Positions 27,023 to 35,502 are shown, numbered from the stretch's first letter. The stretch: DNA of 64,000 nt from Byssovorax sp. (GCA_025362495.1 JANYGI010000118.1:1-64000); one strand, 5' to 3'. The notes: generated from the letters alone by a model not told the origin. Numbers and translations: made by a program.

Positions 27023-28282
27023 TCACTGGACGCAGACCTTCTTCGAGAGGTTCATGTCTTTGCAGGTGTAACCGGGTCGGCAGTCCCCGTTGCCGACGCA
27101 GCCGTCGAGGCACACGCCGTTGACCGAGAAGCCGAGCTGCGCGCAGACCGCGTCGCCCGCGCAGTCCTGCGCCGCGACGTCGCAGAACTCGCTGCAGTAG
27201 CCGCCGGGGAACCCCTGGGCGTCGGCGAGGCACACCGGATCGCCTTTATTCGAGGCGCAATCGCTCGGCTGGAAGCACGGCTCGCCCACGACGCCGGTCC
27301 CACCGCTGCAGTCGAAGCCGCCCTGGCAGCCCGTCGGATCGTCGCAGTCGAGGTAGCCGTCGCCGTCGTTGTCGATGAAGTCCGCGCACGAGAACTCGGG
27401 CTGCGGCAGCTCGATGTCGAGCTGGAAATCGCCGCCCGTGAGGCCGTTGGTGTCGACCATGACGAAGTACGTCGTCCCCTGCGTCGCCTCGATCGCCAGC
27501 AGCTCGCTGTCCTGGCCCTGCGCCGGCGGGGTGCTCACGCAGGCGCTCTCGCTCAGGTCGTCGCCGCACACAGATCGCAGCGAGAGCGTGAAGTCGACGC
27601 CGCTGAAGGAGCTGAGCGTCACGAGGTACTTGTCCGTCGTCGGCGCGGTGAACTGGTAGATGAGCTCGCTCCCGCTCACCTGGGTGCACGACGCCTTGTG
27701 GATCTTCGGTCGCCCGAGCGTGCTGCTCGAATCGAACACCGGCACGTTCACCACCTTCGGCGGCGTGCACGAGTCGATGCAGGTCGGCGCGACCACGCAG
27801 TCGCTGTCCTGGCAGTCGACCTGGCCGTCCTGATCGTTGTCGACGCCGTCGGAGCAATTCTCCTTCGGCGTGCAGGTCGACACGACGACGCCGCAGAAGC
27901 TGTTGCACTGGAGCATGCCGCCGCCGAGGCCGAAGGTCGTGCAGTCTTTGCCGCCGAATTTGGTGCCGTCGCAGGCCTCGCCGGGATCGAGCTGGCCGTT
28001 GCCGCACAGCGAAGGACCGCCGCCTCCGGTGCCCGACGCGCTCGACGACGCGCTCACGCTCGCCGACACGCTCGCCGACGCGGTCACGCTCGCGCTCGAC
28101 GACGCGCTGCTGCTGCTGCTCGCGGTCGCCGTCGTCGTCGACCCCGCGCCGCCCGCGCCGCCTGCCGGGTCGCCGCCCGCGCCCCCGCTGCCTGTACTGC
28201 CCGTCGGGCTCTGCGTCGCGCAGCCCGCGAAACCCACGAAGCAAAGGGCTCCGAGGGCCATGAGGGAAGACCGTGTTCGCAT
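27023..28282 (-). CDS. Cys-rich lipoprotein with calcium-type Asp repeats
   Basis: The protein has 419 residues from ATG 28282, with GGAG placed 8 nt upstream. The lipobox is GFAGC (Cys21). A Ser/Ala/Val/Thr-rich linker (SSSSSASSSASVTASASV-type) spans residues about 45-85. A Cys-rich part follows (LCGNGQLDPGEACDGTKFGG, GVDNDQDGQVDCQDSDC, FIDNDGDGYLDCDDP). These match the CGNGxxDxGExCD and DxDxDGxxDCxD repeats of myxobacterial surface proteins. The C-terminus is EGF-like in Cys spacing. Its partner at 25668 is probably in the same operon. Function: cell-surface binding or scaffolding (inference). Confidence 0.8.
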   Translation of the reverse strand: MRTRSSLMALGALCFVGFAGCATQSPTGSTGSGGAGGDPAGGAGGAGSTTTATASSSSSASSSASVTASASVSASVSASSSASGTGGGGPSLCGNGQLDPGEACDGTKFGGKDCTTFGLGGGMLQCNSFCGVVVSTCTPKENCSDGVDNDQDGQVDCQDSDCVVAPTCIDSCTPPKVVNVPVFDSSSTLGRPKIHKASCTQVSGSELIYQFTAPTTDKYLVTLSSFSGVDFTLSLRSVCGDDLSESACVSTPPAQGQDSELLAIEATQGTTYFVMVDTNGLTGGDFQLDIELPQPEFSCADFIDNDGDGYLDCDDPTGCQGGFDCSGGTGVVGEPCFQPSDCASNKGDPVCLADAQGFPGGYCSEFCDVAAQDCAGDAVCAQLGFSVNGVCLDGCVGNGDCRPGYTCKDMNLSKKVCVQ

Positions 28283-28425
28283 CGAGGAAGCTCCGAAAAA
28301 AGAAAGTGGCCGTCGCGCGGAGACGCCGGGATCGCGCGCCGCGAGCGGCTCGCGACGATGGGCTCGACCTGGGTTGCCGGCCCTCTCGGGATCATTCGAG
28401 AGGGTCGACGTGAACGCGGCTGGCG

Positions 28426-29430
28426 TCAACCCGCGGGCAGGCGCGCGCACAGCGACGCGACGTCGAGGCGATGGTCGAGCGCGAGGACCGGAGCCGCCCC
28501 GATCGCCGCGGGAAGCTTCACCGCGCAGCGCGCCGTCGTCAGCCACGCGTCGACCTCGAAGCGCCCCGCGCGCGCGAGCTCGCGGGCGCCGGGGATCGCG
28601 TGATCCCCGAGCGCGATCACCGGCCGCGGATCGATCCCCACGTCGCGCAGCGCCGCCTCGATCCTCCCCGGCCGGGCGATCGCCACGAAGAGCCCGACCC
28701 GACGCCGCCCGAGCTCATCGAGCGACCAGCGATCCCCACGCGCGCCGATCGCCCCTTCGATCCGGCTGTGGATCGCGATCGTGTCCGGTGGACACGAAGC
28801 CAGGCGAGCCCCCGAGCCGAGAGCCACCACGACGTCGGCGGCGGCGAGCAGCGCCTCGCGGGGAGCGCGGAGATCACCGGCCGGCGGGCAGGCGCCGCCG
28901 CCCCAGGGAGCCGCCGCGTCGAGCACCAGGACCGAGGCCGCGAGGCGCTCCGGCGTCGCCTGGAGGAGGCCATCGACCACGAGCACCCCGAAGCCGAGCG
29001 CCGCGGCGTGATCGACCGCGGCCTGCCGATCGGGCGCGACGATCACCGGGACCGAGACCGCGGCGAGCGAGCGCGCCGCCGCGAGCGCATCGTCGCCGAC
29101 GAGCGAGACCGCGTCGTCGATCGCCACGACGCGAGCTCGCCCCGGTGAAGCCCGGTACGCGTGGCCGATCAGCGCGACGCGCTCCCCGCGCTCGGCCAGC
29201 GCCCGCGCCACCGCGACCGCGAGCGGCGTCTTGCCGGCCCCGCCCAGCACCGCGCTGCCGACGCCGATCACCCTCGTTTTCAAGGGCAAACGCAGCGGCC
29301 GAGCGAGGCCGCGCGCGCCCACCACCGCCCAGACCGCGGCCGCCGCGCGCGCAGGAAAGAAGGTGATCCCTCGCTCCAGACGCCGGGCGACGAAGGCTCG
29401 GGTCGCGTCGACGAGGGCTCCGCGATCCAT
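28426..29430 (-). CDS. lpxK: LpxK-like tetraacyldisaccharide 4'-kinase (divergent)
   Basis: The protein has 334 residues from ATG 29430 (AAGGA about 10 nt upstream); an ATG at 29511 is an alternative. The family P-loop is VGSAVLGGAGKTPLAVA, and the following ALIGHAYRA and GDDALAAARSLA fit LpxK. LpxK adds the 4'-phosphate to lipid A precursor at the inner membrane. The usual DDGFQH segment is VDGLLQATPER here, so the second half of that motif is changed. The N-terminal hydrophobic anchor is weak. No other lipid A gene is adjacent. It is divergent from the PYP-type operon across an AT-rich region. Confidence 0.7.
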   Translation of the reverse strand: MDRGALVDATRAFVARRLERGITFFPARAAAAVWAVVGARGLARPLRLPLKTRVIGVGSAVLGGAGKTPLAVAVARALAERGERVALIGHAYRASPGRARVVAIDDAVSLVGDDALAAARSLAAVSVPVIVAPDRQAAVDHAAALGFGVLVVDGLLQATPERLAASVLVLDAAAPWGGGACPPAGDLRAPREALLAAADVVVALGSGARLASCPPDTIAIHSRIEGAIGARGDRWSLDELGRRRVGLFVAIARPGRIEAALRDVGIDPRPVIALGDHAIPGARELARAGRFEVDAWLTTARCAVKLPAAIGAAPVLALDHRLDVASLCARLPAG

Positions 29431-29478
29431 CGGCGCACCATCCTTCGGCGGGGCGTCGCGCGCCAATAGCGAACAAAC

Positions 29479-29555
29479 ATTGTACAATTCATGTAGCCAG
29501 GCGAGTGCCATGAAATCAGTTCATTGACTCCACAGCAGAGCGTTGTATGAATTGT
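29479..29555. promoter_or_regulatory. AT-rich divergent control region with inverted repeats
   Basis: This is the AT-richest stretch I saw in the window. ATTGTACAAT (29479-29488) is a perfect 10-bp palindrome. ACAATTCAT (29484-29492) recurs as its inverse ATGAATTGT at 29547-29555. Further ATTG/CAAT halves lie at 29551-29564. A good promoter for the rightward operon is TTGACT (29524-29529), 16 bp, TATGAA (29546-29551), whose -10 overlaps the right arm. Binding of a dimeric regulator that loops or blocks the promoter is plausible. Confidence 0.5.
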
Positions 29556-29597
29556 TTGTTCAATGTTCGGCACAACGTTAGACAGATCGTGGTGGCC

Positions 29598-30632
29598 ATG
29601 TTCGACATCGTGATCACCTCCGCTCCCTCGACTCCCTTCGCAGCGCGCGTCGCGGCGGTGCTGCGCGCGGCGCGGATGCGCGTGGTCCCGTGCGAGATCA
29701 GCTCGCAGCGGCCGCCGCCCGACGCGCTGCGCGTCGACGCCGCGGTGGCCTGCGCGACGGGGTATCCGGCGATGCTCGAGATCGCGCGCGCGGTCCGCGC
29801 CTCGCTCGACGGGCCGCCTCCGATCGTGGGGATCAGCGGCGACCTGCCCGCGGCGCCGTCGAGCGAGCTCGCGCAGGCGCTGTCGGACGACGTCTCCGAC
29901 GCCGCCCTCGTGGCGCACGTGCAGCGCATCGCGGCCCAGTCGGAGCGGCGCCGCAGCAAGGTCGTGCTCCAGGGCGATCTCGACGACGTCGGCCTCGAGC
30001 ACCTCCTCGCGTCGCTCGCCTCGCGCAACCGATCCTGCTTCATCCGCGTCCGCGCGCCGAACCGACGCGCCGAGGTGACGCTCGAGGGCGGAGCCCCGGT
30101 GCACGTGCGCGTCGACGGGTTCGACGCCGGCCGCGGAAGGCTGGCCGCGCTCGCGGAGATCGGGGCGATGCGCGGCGCGGTATTCGAGGTGATCGCCGGC
30201 CCCGACTCGACGGCGCCCCGATCACGCCCGCCCGCGTCGCTGCCGCCCGCGCTCGGCACCTCGAGCCCGGCCAACGTCGCCCTCGCGGCGGCGATCCTCA
30301 ACGCCTGCACGGCGTACGCGGCGGCCTACGTCGGGCCGGCGCGAGCGGCCCGCTGCCTCGTCGACGCGCAGCTCGCCGCGCGCGCGCAGCACCCCACGCT
30401 CGACGCGTTCGTGGTCTCGGCCGAGGGCTCCGTCGCGGTCGCGCAGTTCGATCGCGCGCTCCTCGCGGTCCCCCGCGGGCTCGCGGCGTGGACCGTCGCG
30501 TACTTCGACGTCATCGCCCGGGAGCAGCCGGCGAGGCTCACTCGGGTCAGCGTCCGCGAGGTGCTCGGCGGGCTGACGCGCCTCGTCGAGCAGGTGGGTT
30601 GGGCGACGACGCTGTTCCCGGAGAAGCCGTGA
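29598..30632 (+). CDS. DUF4388 (PATAN-type) regulator with pseudo-receiver
   Basis: The protein has 344 residues from ATG 29598 (GGTGG 4 nt upstream). Residues 1-115 resemble a receiver fold (MFDIVITSAPSTPF, PPPIVGISGD) but lack the acidic pocket and phospho-Asp. Residues about 125-205 fit DUF4388 (GDLDDVGLEHLLASLASRN, then VTLEGGAPVHVRVDGF), a domain common in myxobacterial and Deinococcus signalling proteins. The last 120 residues are unassigned helices. The next gene, encoding the PYP-like protein, starts inside the stop codon of this one (GTGA), so the products are likely translated together and may interact. Confidence 0.72.
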   Translation: MFDIVITSAPSTPFAARVAAVLRAARMRVVPCEISSQRPPPDALRVDAAVACATGYPAMLEIARAVRASLDGPPPIVGISGDLPAAPSSELAQALSDDVSDAALVAHVQRIAAQSERRRSKVVLQGDLDDVGLEHLLASLASRNRSCFIRVRAPNRRAEVTLEGGAPVHVRVDGFDAGRGRLAALAEIGAMRGAVFEVIAGPDSTAPRSRPPASLPPALGTSSPANVALAAAILNACTAYAAAYVGPARAARCLVDAQLAARAQHPTLDAFVVSAEGSVAVAQFDRALLAVPRGLAAWTVAYFDVIAREQPARLTRVSVREVLGGLTRLVEQVGWATTLFPEKP

Positions 30633-31642
30633 AAACAAGCCTGAAACCGGACTCGAGCGCCGCGGAGGCCTCGCCCCTCGGGGCGCCGATCGACAGCCTG
30701 GAGCGCCTGCTCGCGCTCTCGACCGACGAGGTCGACGAGCTGCCCTACGGGTTCATCGTCCTCGACGCCGCGGGGACGATCCTGCTCTACAACCGCTACG
30801 AAGCGGCCCTCGCCCGCACGTCGTCGGAGCGCGTGCTCGGCCGCAACTTCTTCCGCGACGTCGCGCCATGCGCCCGGGTCGAGGCCTTCTTCGGCCCCTT
30901 CAAGGCGGTCGCGAGCGGCGAGCCCGGCGCGAGCGAGCGCTTCGCGTTCCGCTTCCATTTCCTCCACGGCGCGCAGGACGTGCTCGTGCAGATCACGCGC
31001 GCCCCCGACTTCGCCGCCGCCGAGGAGAGCGGCGCGAGCAGCGCCCGGATCTTCATGACCGTGGTCCGTCACGCGATCCCGACCGTCGGCGAGCGCGGGC
31101 CGGGGCTCGTCGCGCTCGATCTGCGCAGCGGGCGCCTCACGGGCCCGCTCGGGCCGACGTTTCCGCTCGGCGCGCCGGCGCTCCACCTCGCGCTCCGCAG
31201 CCTCGGCGACAGCGGCGCGCGCGAGCTCGGGCGCGAGCTCGGCCGCGAGCTCGCCGTCGTCGTGGGCCGCGACATCGCCGCCCTCGACGAGCCCGACGTC
31301 GCGCTGGCGTCTCCGCAGCTCGTGGCAAGCTCGCTCGACGATGCCCTCGCCGGCGCGGGGCTGGGCCGCGTCGCGCTCGACTTCACGCAGTACGCCGGCA
31401 CCGGCCGCATCGACGGTGTGCTGCGCCCACCCCTCGAGCTGCCGTCGCGCGGCTTCGCGGCCTTCTATGAAGGCCTGCTCGGCGCGGCGCTGGGCAACGT
31501 GCTCGATCGCTCTCTCCTCGCGCGCTGCCTCGATAGCCTCGATCTCACGGCCACTCCATGGCTCTTCACCATCGGGCCATCGCCCATCACCCCGACACCC
31601 CCGCTCGGCGCCGGGCCCCCATCGGGCCCGCGATCGCGTTGA
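30629..31642 (+). CDS. Photoactive-yellow-protein-like PAS sensor
   Basis: The protein has 337 residues from GTG 30629. Residues about 36-150 match the PYP fold: LPYGFIVLDAAGTILLYN and GRNFFRDVAPC followed by FFGPFKAVASG. PYP binds p-coumaric acid as a thioester on Cys69, with Tyr42 and Glu46 holding the phenolate. Here Tyr54, Glu58 and Cys81 have exactly the same spacing (27 and 23 residues to Cys). PYP Thr50 and Arg52 correspond to Ala62 and Thr64, so the chromophore pocket is not identical. The C-terminal 180 residues (ARELGRELGRELAVVVG, GFAAFYEGLLGAALGN) form an output or ligand domain I cannot name. No tyrosine ammonia-lyase or coumarate ligase gene is in the window. A non-photoactive PAS sensor remains possible. 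Confidence 0.78.
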   Translation: MKTSLKPDSSAAEASPLGAPIDSLERLLALSTDEVDELPYGFIVLDAAGTILLYNRYEAALARTSSERVLGRNFFRDVAPCARVEAFFGPFKAVASGEPGASERFAFRFHFLHGAQDVLVQITRAPDFAAAEESGASSARIFMTVVRHAIPTVGERGPGLVALDLRSGRLTGPLGPTFPLGAPALHLALRSLGDSGARELGRELGRELAVVVGRDIAALDEPDVALASPQLVASSLDDALAGAGLGRVALDFTQYAGTGRIDGVLRPPLELPSRGFAAFYEGLLGAALGNVLDRSLLARCLDSLDLTATPWLFTIGPSPITPTPPLGAGPPSGPRSR

Positions 31643-31668
31643 CACCGCGGCGGCACGGCAGATAGCCT
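31639..31668 (+). promoter_or_regulatory. Candidate sigma-70-type promoter
   Basis: TTGACA (31639-31644) and TAGCCT (31663-31668) are separated by 18 bp, overlapping the end of the PYP-like gene. It would drive the NADAR gene, with transcription starting near 31675. Confidence 0.5.
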
Positions 31669-31749
31669 CGCGCCGGATTGCGGGCGATGGCCGGACCTGG
31701 CGACTCTCCGCCAGACGGCCCGATCGCCCGGCCCAGACGAGAGCCAACG

Positions 31750-32313
31750 ATGATGCAAGCGGAACCGCACGATCGAGAGGCTCTCCAGGCGCGTGTAGAG
31801 GCCGGGTGGGCGCCGGAGTACCTGCTCTTCTGGGGGCACTCTGCCTCTCGCGGCGCCCCGCCGGGCAAAGAGTGCTTGAGCCAGTGGTATCCGGCGGGCT
31901 TCACCCTCGACGGCGAGACCTACGTCACCGCCGAACACTACATGATGGCGCAGAAGGCGGTCCTCTTCGAGGACGCCGAGGTCGCCGCGCAGATCCGGGC
32001 CAGCCGCGAGCCCGCCGCGGTCAAGGCGCTTGGCCGCAAGGTGCGTGGCTTCGACGCCGCTCGCTGGGAGGAGCATCGCTTTCGCGTCGTCGCGGCCGGC
32101 AGCCACGCGAAGTTCTCGCAGAACGCGGCCTTGCAATCGTATCTCCTCGGGACCGGCACACGGGTCCTCGTCGAGGCCAGTCCATCCGACGCGATCTGGG
32201 GTATCGGTCTCGCCGAGAGCGATCCGCGCGCTCGTGATCCGCGGAGCTGGCCCGGGCTGAATCTCCTTGGATTTGCGCTGATGCACGCCCGCGCCCTGCT
32301 CGCCGCAGGGTGA
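31750..32313 (+). CDS. NADAR (YbiA-like) family protein
   Basis: The protein has 187 residues from ATG 31750; in-frame ATGs at 31687 and 31678 would add a Pro-rich N-terminus. Family features are visible: YLLFWGHSA, YVTAEHYMMAQKA, HAKFSQNAALQSYLL, IWGIGLAE and W-P-G-L-N-L-L-G. Known members hydrolyse N-glycosidic bonds, for example riboflavin-pathway intermediates (YbiA) or ADP-ribose on guanine. The Glu/His and Trp/Gly signature residues are retained. It is preceded by a consensus-like promoter and followed by the tautomerase gene after 150 bp. Confidence 0.87.
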   Translation: MMQAEPHDREALQARVEAGWAPEYLLFWGHSASRGAPPGKECLSQWYPAGFTLDGETYVTAEHYMMAQKAVLFEDAEVAAQIRASREPAAVKALGRKVRGFDAARWEEHRFRVVAAGSHAKFSQNAALQSYLLGTGTRVLVEASPSDAIWGIGLAESDPRARDPRSWPGLNLLGFALMHARALLAAG

Positions 32314-32463
32314 GAAAAGCCCGCCAGCGACCGGTAATTCGATCGCGAAGGGTTCTCCAGGAGCTGCCAGTCTGGAGCCGAGCGCGACGGAGGCTTGCGG
32401 ACGGACGGCGCTGACCACACGTGAGCAGAGAGGCTCTCACAGCGGGCCAGAGGGGGACATCAC

Positions 32464-32700
32464 ATGCCGTTCGTGAACGTGAAGCTCATCAAGGGAGTGT
32501 TCTCGGCCGCGGAGAAGCAAGAGCTGCTCGTGGCCATCACCGACGCGCTGGTGACCGTGAAAGGCGAGCGCGTCCGCGAGCTCGTCTCGGTCGCCATCGA
32601 GGAGGTGGAGAGCGGCGATTGGGCAATCGGCGGAAAGCCCCTCTCGACAGCCGACGTGCTGGCGCGCACCGCGGAAACGAGCAAGAAAAAGAACAAATAG
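32464..32700 (+). CDS. 4-oxalocrotonate tautomerase family protein
   Basis: The protein has 78 residues. After Met removal the catalytic Pro is N-terminal (MPFVNVKLIKGVFS). The length and the helix (AAEKQELLVAITDALV) and strand (RELVSVAIEEVESGDWAIGG) pattern match the family. Residues normally assisting catalysis, such as Arg in the RVRELV region, appear present. It catalyses keto-enol tautomerisation or related Pro-dependent reactions; the substrate is unknown. A GGGG-rich ribosome site lies 7-11 nt upstream. It stands alone, not in an aromatic-degradation cluster. Confidence 0.9.
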   Translation: MPFVNVKLIKGVFSAAEKQELLVAITDALVTVKGERVRELVSVAIEEVESGDWAIGGKPLSTADVLARTAETSKKKNK

Positions 32701-32891
32701 GCCACCACGCTCGGTCCAGAGGCGTTGATGCCGCGACGGCGCCGGGGCGAGCTCAAACGCCCCTTGCGCCGCCCGCGGGCTCATCCCCGCTCGTCACCGA
32801 CCCTCCAGGTGCTCACGGGAGGCTCGATTCTCGGTTCGTCGACGAGCAACCTTCCCCTCCATGCGGGTCTTCTGACATAACAGCGGTCGAC

Positions 32892-33998
32892 ATGCGCCGC
32901 GGAACCCCGACGACACTGGCCCTCGCGGCGGCCTCCGCCCTCGCGATCCTCGCGCCGCGCCGCGCCCGCGCCGAGGCGCCGCTGCCCGATCTCGTCGTCC
33001 ACCGAACCGACGACACCGCCGATTGCCCGGACGCCGCCGCCCTCGCCGCGCGCGTCGATCGCCACATGAAGCGCCCCGCGCTCCGCCCGCGCACCGACGC
33101 GACGACGCCGGGGAGCGACCGCCCGAGCCTCGACGTCCAGATCTACCGGAGCGAGGCCGGCTATACCGCCGTCGTCCAGACCGGCGAGAAAACCAGGCAA
33201 ATCACCGACAAAGGGGCCACGTGCCGCGGCCTCGCGGACGCCATGGCGATAACGCTCGCCATCCTCCTCGACACCGAGGTTCCGCCGCCTCCGCCCGATC
33301 CGGTGCCCCCGCCCGAGCCGCCGAAGACCGCAGAGCTCGCCCCTCGATTGCCGCCGATGCCGCTCGTCGACGCCGAGCCGACGACGGAGCCAGAGCCCGC
33401 GCAGCCCGCGCCGATCGAGGCGTTCACGGCGCCTCCGCGCACCTTTCGTGTCGTCGCCGGGGCCGGCGCCACGGCCGCGACGGGGCTGCTCACCCGGCTC
33501 GCGCTGGGGAGCACTGGCCACATCGGGCTCGGGATTGGCCGGGTTTTCTCGGTCGAAGCGGGGTTCCTCGTCCTCCCCACGCAGACGGTGCCGTACTCCG
33601 GCAAGGTGAAGGGCGCCCCGGCGACGGCCACGCCCACCATCGATCTCGACCTCACCTCGGCGATTTTTCGCCTCTGCGCCACCGCGCGCGTGCTCACCGA
33701 GGACACGCGCGCCGGCCTCTGCGCCGGGGCGCTCATCGGCACGATCCGCGGCGAAGGGCACGGCTTCGTCACCAACGCCAGCGCCACCGATCCCTGGATC
33801 GCCGGCAATCTCGGGGCGATCCTCGAGCAGACGCTCTTCTGGCGCCTCTCGCTGGTGACCCGGGCCTCGGTCTACGTCCCGGTCTTGCGCCGCTCGTTCA
33901 CCGTCAACAATGTCGACGCCGCCAGCGATCCGCAGGCATTTTCGCCGGCTTCCGTCGGGGCGGGGCTCGACGCGGAGCTGCGGCTGTCGATTTGGTGA
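32892..33998 (+). CDS. Exported hypothetical protein with Pro-rich hinge and barrel-like end
   Basis: The protein has 368 residues from ATG 32892. A signal peptide (TTLALAAASALAILAPRRARA) precedes a small domain with two Cys (TADCPD, GATCRG). A Pro-rich hinge follows (PPPPPDPVPPPEPPK). The C-terminal half (residues about 190-368) has alternating hydrophobics (VVAGAGATAATGLLTRLALG, SVEAGFLVLPTQ) and ends in RLSIW. A final aromatic residue is typical of outer-membrane beta-barrels (inference). No specific family is recognised. It shows normal codon use for the window. Confidence 0.7.
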   Translation: MRRGTPTTLALAAASALAILAPRRARAEAPLPDLVVHRTDDTADCPDAAALAARVDRHMKRPALRPRTDATTPGSDRPSLDVQIYRSEAGYTAVVQTGEKTRQITDKGATCRGLADAMAITLAILLDTEVPPPPPDPVPPPEPPKTAELAPRLPPMPLVDAEPTTEPEPAQPAPIEAFTAPPRTFRVVAGAGATAATGLLTRLALGSTGHIGLGIGRVFSVEAGFLVLPTQTVPYSGKVKGAPATATPTIDLDLTSAIFRLCATARVLTEDTRAGLCAGALIGTIRGEGHGFVTNASATDPWIAGNLGAILEQTLFWRLSLVTRASVYVPVLRRSFTVNNVDAASDPQAFSPASVGAGLDAELRLSIW

Positions 33999-34042
33999 TG
34001 TCCGGCGCGCCCCCGGACCACTGACTCGACTAGCATGGCGCA

Positions 34043-34594
34043 ATGACCGGCGGCCCGACCTTCAAGGAGGTCTACGAAGAGCAGTTCCGCTTCGTTTGGC
34101 GGTCTCTGCGGCGCCTCGGTGTGCGCGAAAGCGACGTCGCGGACGCCGCTCAGGACGTGTTTCTCGTCGTCCATCGTCGCCTCGACGAGTTCGAAGGGCG
34201 TTCCAAGGTGAGTACCTGGCTTTACGGCATCTGCTATCGGGTCGCGCGCGACAGGCGGCGACTCGCGCATGTGCGTCACCACGTCGACGACGAGCGGGCC
34301 GTGGCCGAGCGCGTCGACGAGCACGCCGACGTTGCCGCCGAGGCCGAGCGCCGTGAAGGTTTCGCCATGCTCGACACAATCCTCGACGAGATGCCGATCG
34401 AGCAGCGCGCCGTGTTCACCCTCTTCGAGCTCGAGACCATGGGCGGCGAAGAGATCGCCGCGGCGCTGGAAATCCCGCTGGGAACCGTGTATTCACGGCT
34501 TCGTATCGCCCGTGATCAGTTCCGCAAATCCTTGACACGGCTCCAGGCACGGGAGCGGTTTCGCGACGAGGCCAGGGCCGGAGGCGAACGATGA
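34043..34594 (+). CDS. ECF RNA polymerase sigma factor
   Basis: The protein has 183 residues. Region 2 (residues about 10-75: EEQFRFVWRSLRRLGV, VADAAQDVFLVVHRRL, FEGRSKVSTWLYGICYRVAR) and region 4 (about 115-170: LDEMPIEQRAVFTLFELETM, EIAAALEIPLGTVYSRL) are both complete. There is no region 3 or zinc anti-sigma motif. TAGCAT lies 6 nt before the ATG. The next gene overlaps the stop (ATGA) and is a likely membrane partner. Regulon unknown. Confidence 0.95.
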   Translation: MTGGPTFKEVYEEQFRFVWRSLRRLGVRESDVADAAQDVFLVVHRRLDEFEGRSKVSTWLYGICYRVARDRRRLAHVRHHVDDERAVAERVDEHADVAAEAERREGFAMLDTILDEMPIEQRAVFTLFELETMGGEEIAAALEIPLGTVYSRLRIARDQFRKSLTRLQARERFRDEARAGGER

Positions 34595-35502
34595 GCGCCC
34601 CTAAACGATGGCTTGACGACGGCGGCGGGGCGACCCGCTTCGAGCGCGATCTGCTGCGCCTCGGCGCCTCGCACGAGCCGCCTGCCGCGGCGAAAGATGC
34701 GGTGTGGACAGCGCTCCTCGCGCAGATCCCGCCCATTCCGCCGGGCAGCACCGGGGGCGGCGCGGCCCCGGGCGCCGGCGCCGCAAAGGCCGCGGCGGCC
34801 GCCAAGGCAGCGGGCGCGGCGGGCGCGGCAACCAACGGCAGCGCGGCGCTGGCGGGGGCCGTGGGCGGTGGCCTGCTCAAGAGCGCTCTCATCGGCGCTG
34901 GCAGCGCGGTCGCGCTGATCGCCACGTACGCTATCGTCACACCGGCCACGGTGAGCCAGCCGCCGCCTCCCGCACCGACGGCGATCGAGGCCGTCGGCGC
35001 GCCGGGGACGGGCGTCCGCAGCGCGATTGGCGAGCGCGGTGCGGCGGGGGCCGCCGCTCCCGTTACCCCTGAAACACAAGGCCTTCCGGCGATCGCCGAC
35101 TCCGCAGCTCCGCTCGCCGCGCCGGCCGCCGCCACCTCGGCCGAGCCGCGCGCCGACGGCCCCGCGCCGAGCGCCGGCCGCGATCCGAGAGGGCCGCTCG
35201 GCGTCTCGTCGGGCCCGGTCGGGCCGATGGATCGCGAGACGCGCCTCCTCGAAGAGAGCCGACGCCTCACCGAGGCGCGCGACGCCCTTCGTCGCGGCGA
35301 CGCCTCGGGTGCGCTGTCGCGGCTCGCTGAGCTTCAGCGCGCCGTCCCCGGCGGGATCCTCGGCCAGGAGCGCGAGGCCCTGGCGATCGAAGCCCTCGCG
35401 AAGAGCGGCCGCGCGTCCGAAGCGCAGGCCCGCGCTCGCGCCTTTCTCCAGGCTTATCCGCAGAGCCCGCACGCCACGCGCGTGGAGGCGTTCGCGCGGT
35501 AG
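34591..35502 (+). CDS. Membrane-anchored partner of the ECF sigma factor
   Basis: The protein has 303 residues from ATG 34591. The N-terminal cytosolic part is Gly/Ala-rich. One membrane helix lies at residues about 95-116 (LLKSALIGAGSAVALIATYA). The periplasmic part is Pro/Ala-rich, then helical (ETRLLEESRRLTEARDALR, then LSRLAELQRAVPGGILGQER), resembling TPR repeats. Overlap with the sigma gene and this layout are typical of Sorangium-type sigma-associated proteins that act as anti-sigma factors, but no ZAS motif is present. Function as anti-sigma is inference. Confidence 0.7.
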   Translation: MSAPKRWLDDGGGATRFERDLLRLGASHEPPAAAKDAVWTALLAQIPPIPPGSTGGGAAPGAGAAKAAAAAKAAGAAGAATNGSAALAGAVGGGLLKSALIGAGSAVALIATYAIVTPATVSQPPPPAPTAIEAVGAPGTGVRSAIGERGAAGAAAPVTPETQGLPAIADSAAPLAAPAAATSAEPRADGPAPSAGRDPRGPLGVSSGPVGPMDRETRLLEESRRLTEARDALRRGDASGALSRLAELQRAVPGGILGQEREALAIEALAKSGRASEAQARARAFLQAYPQSPHATRVEAFAR

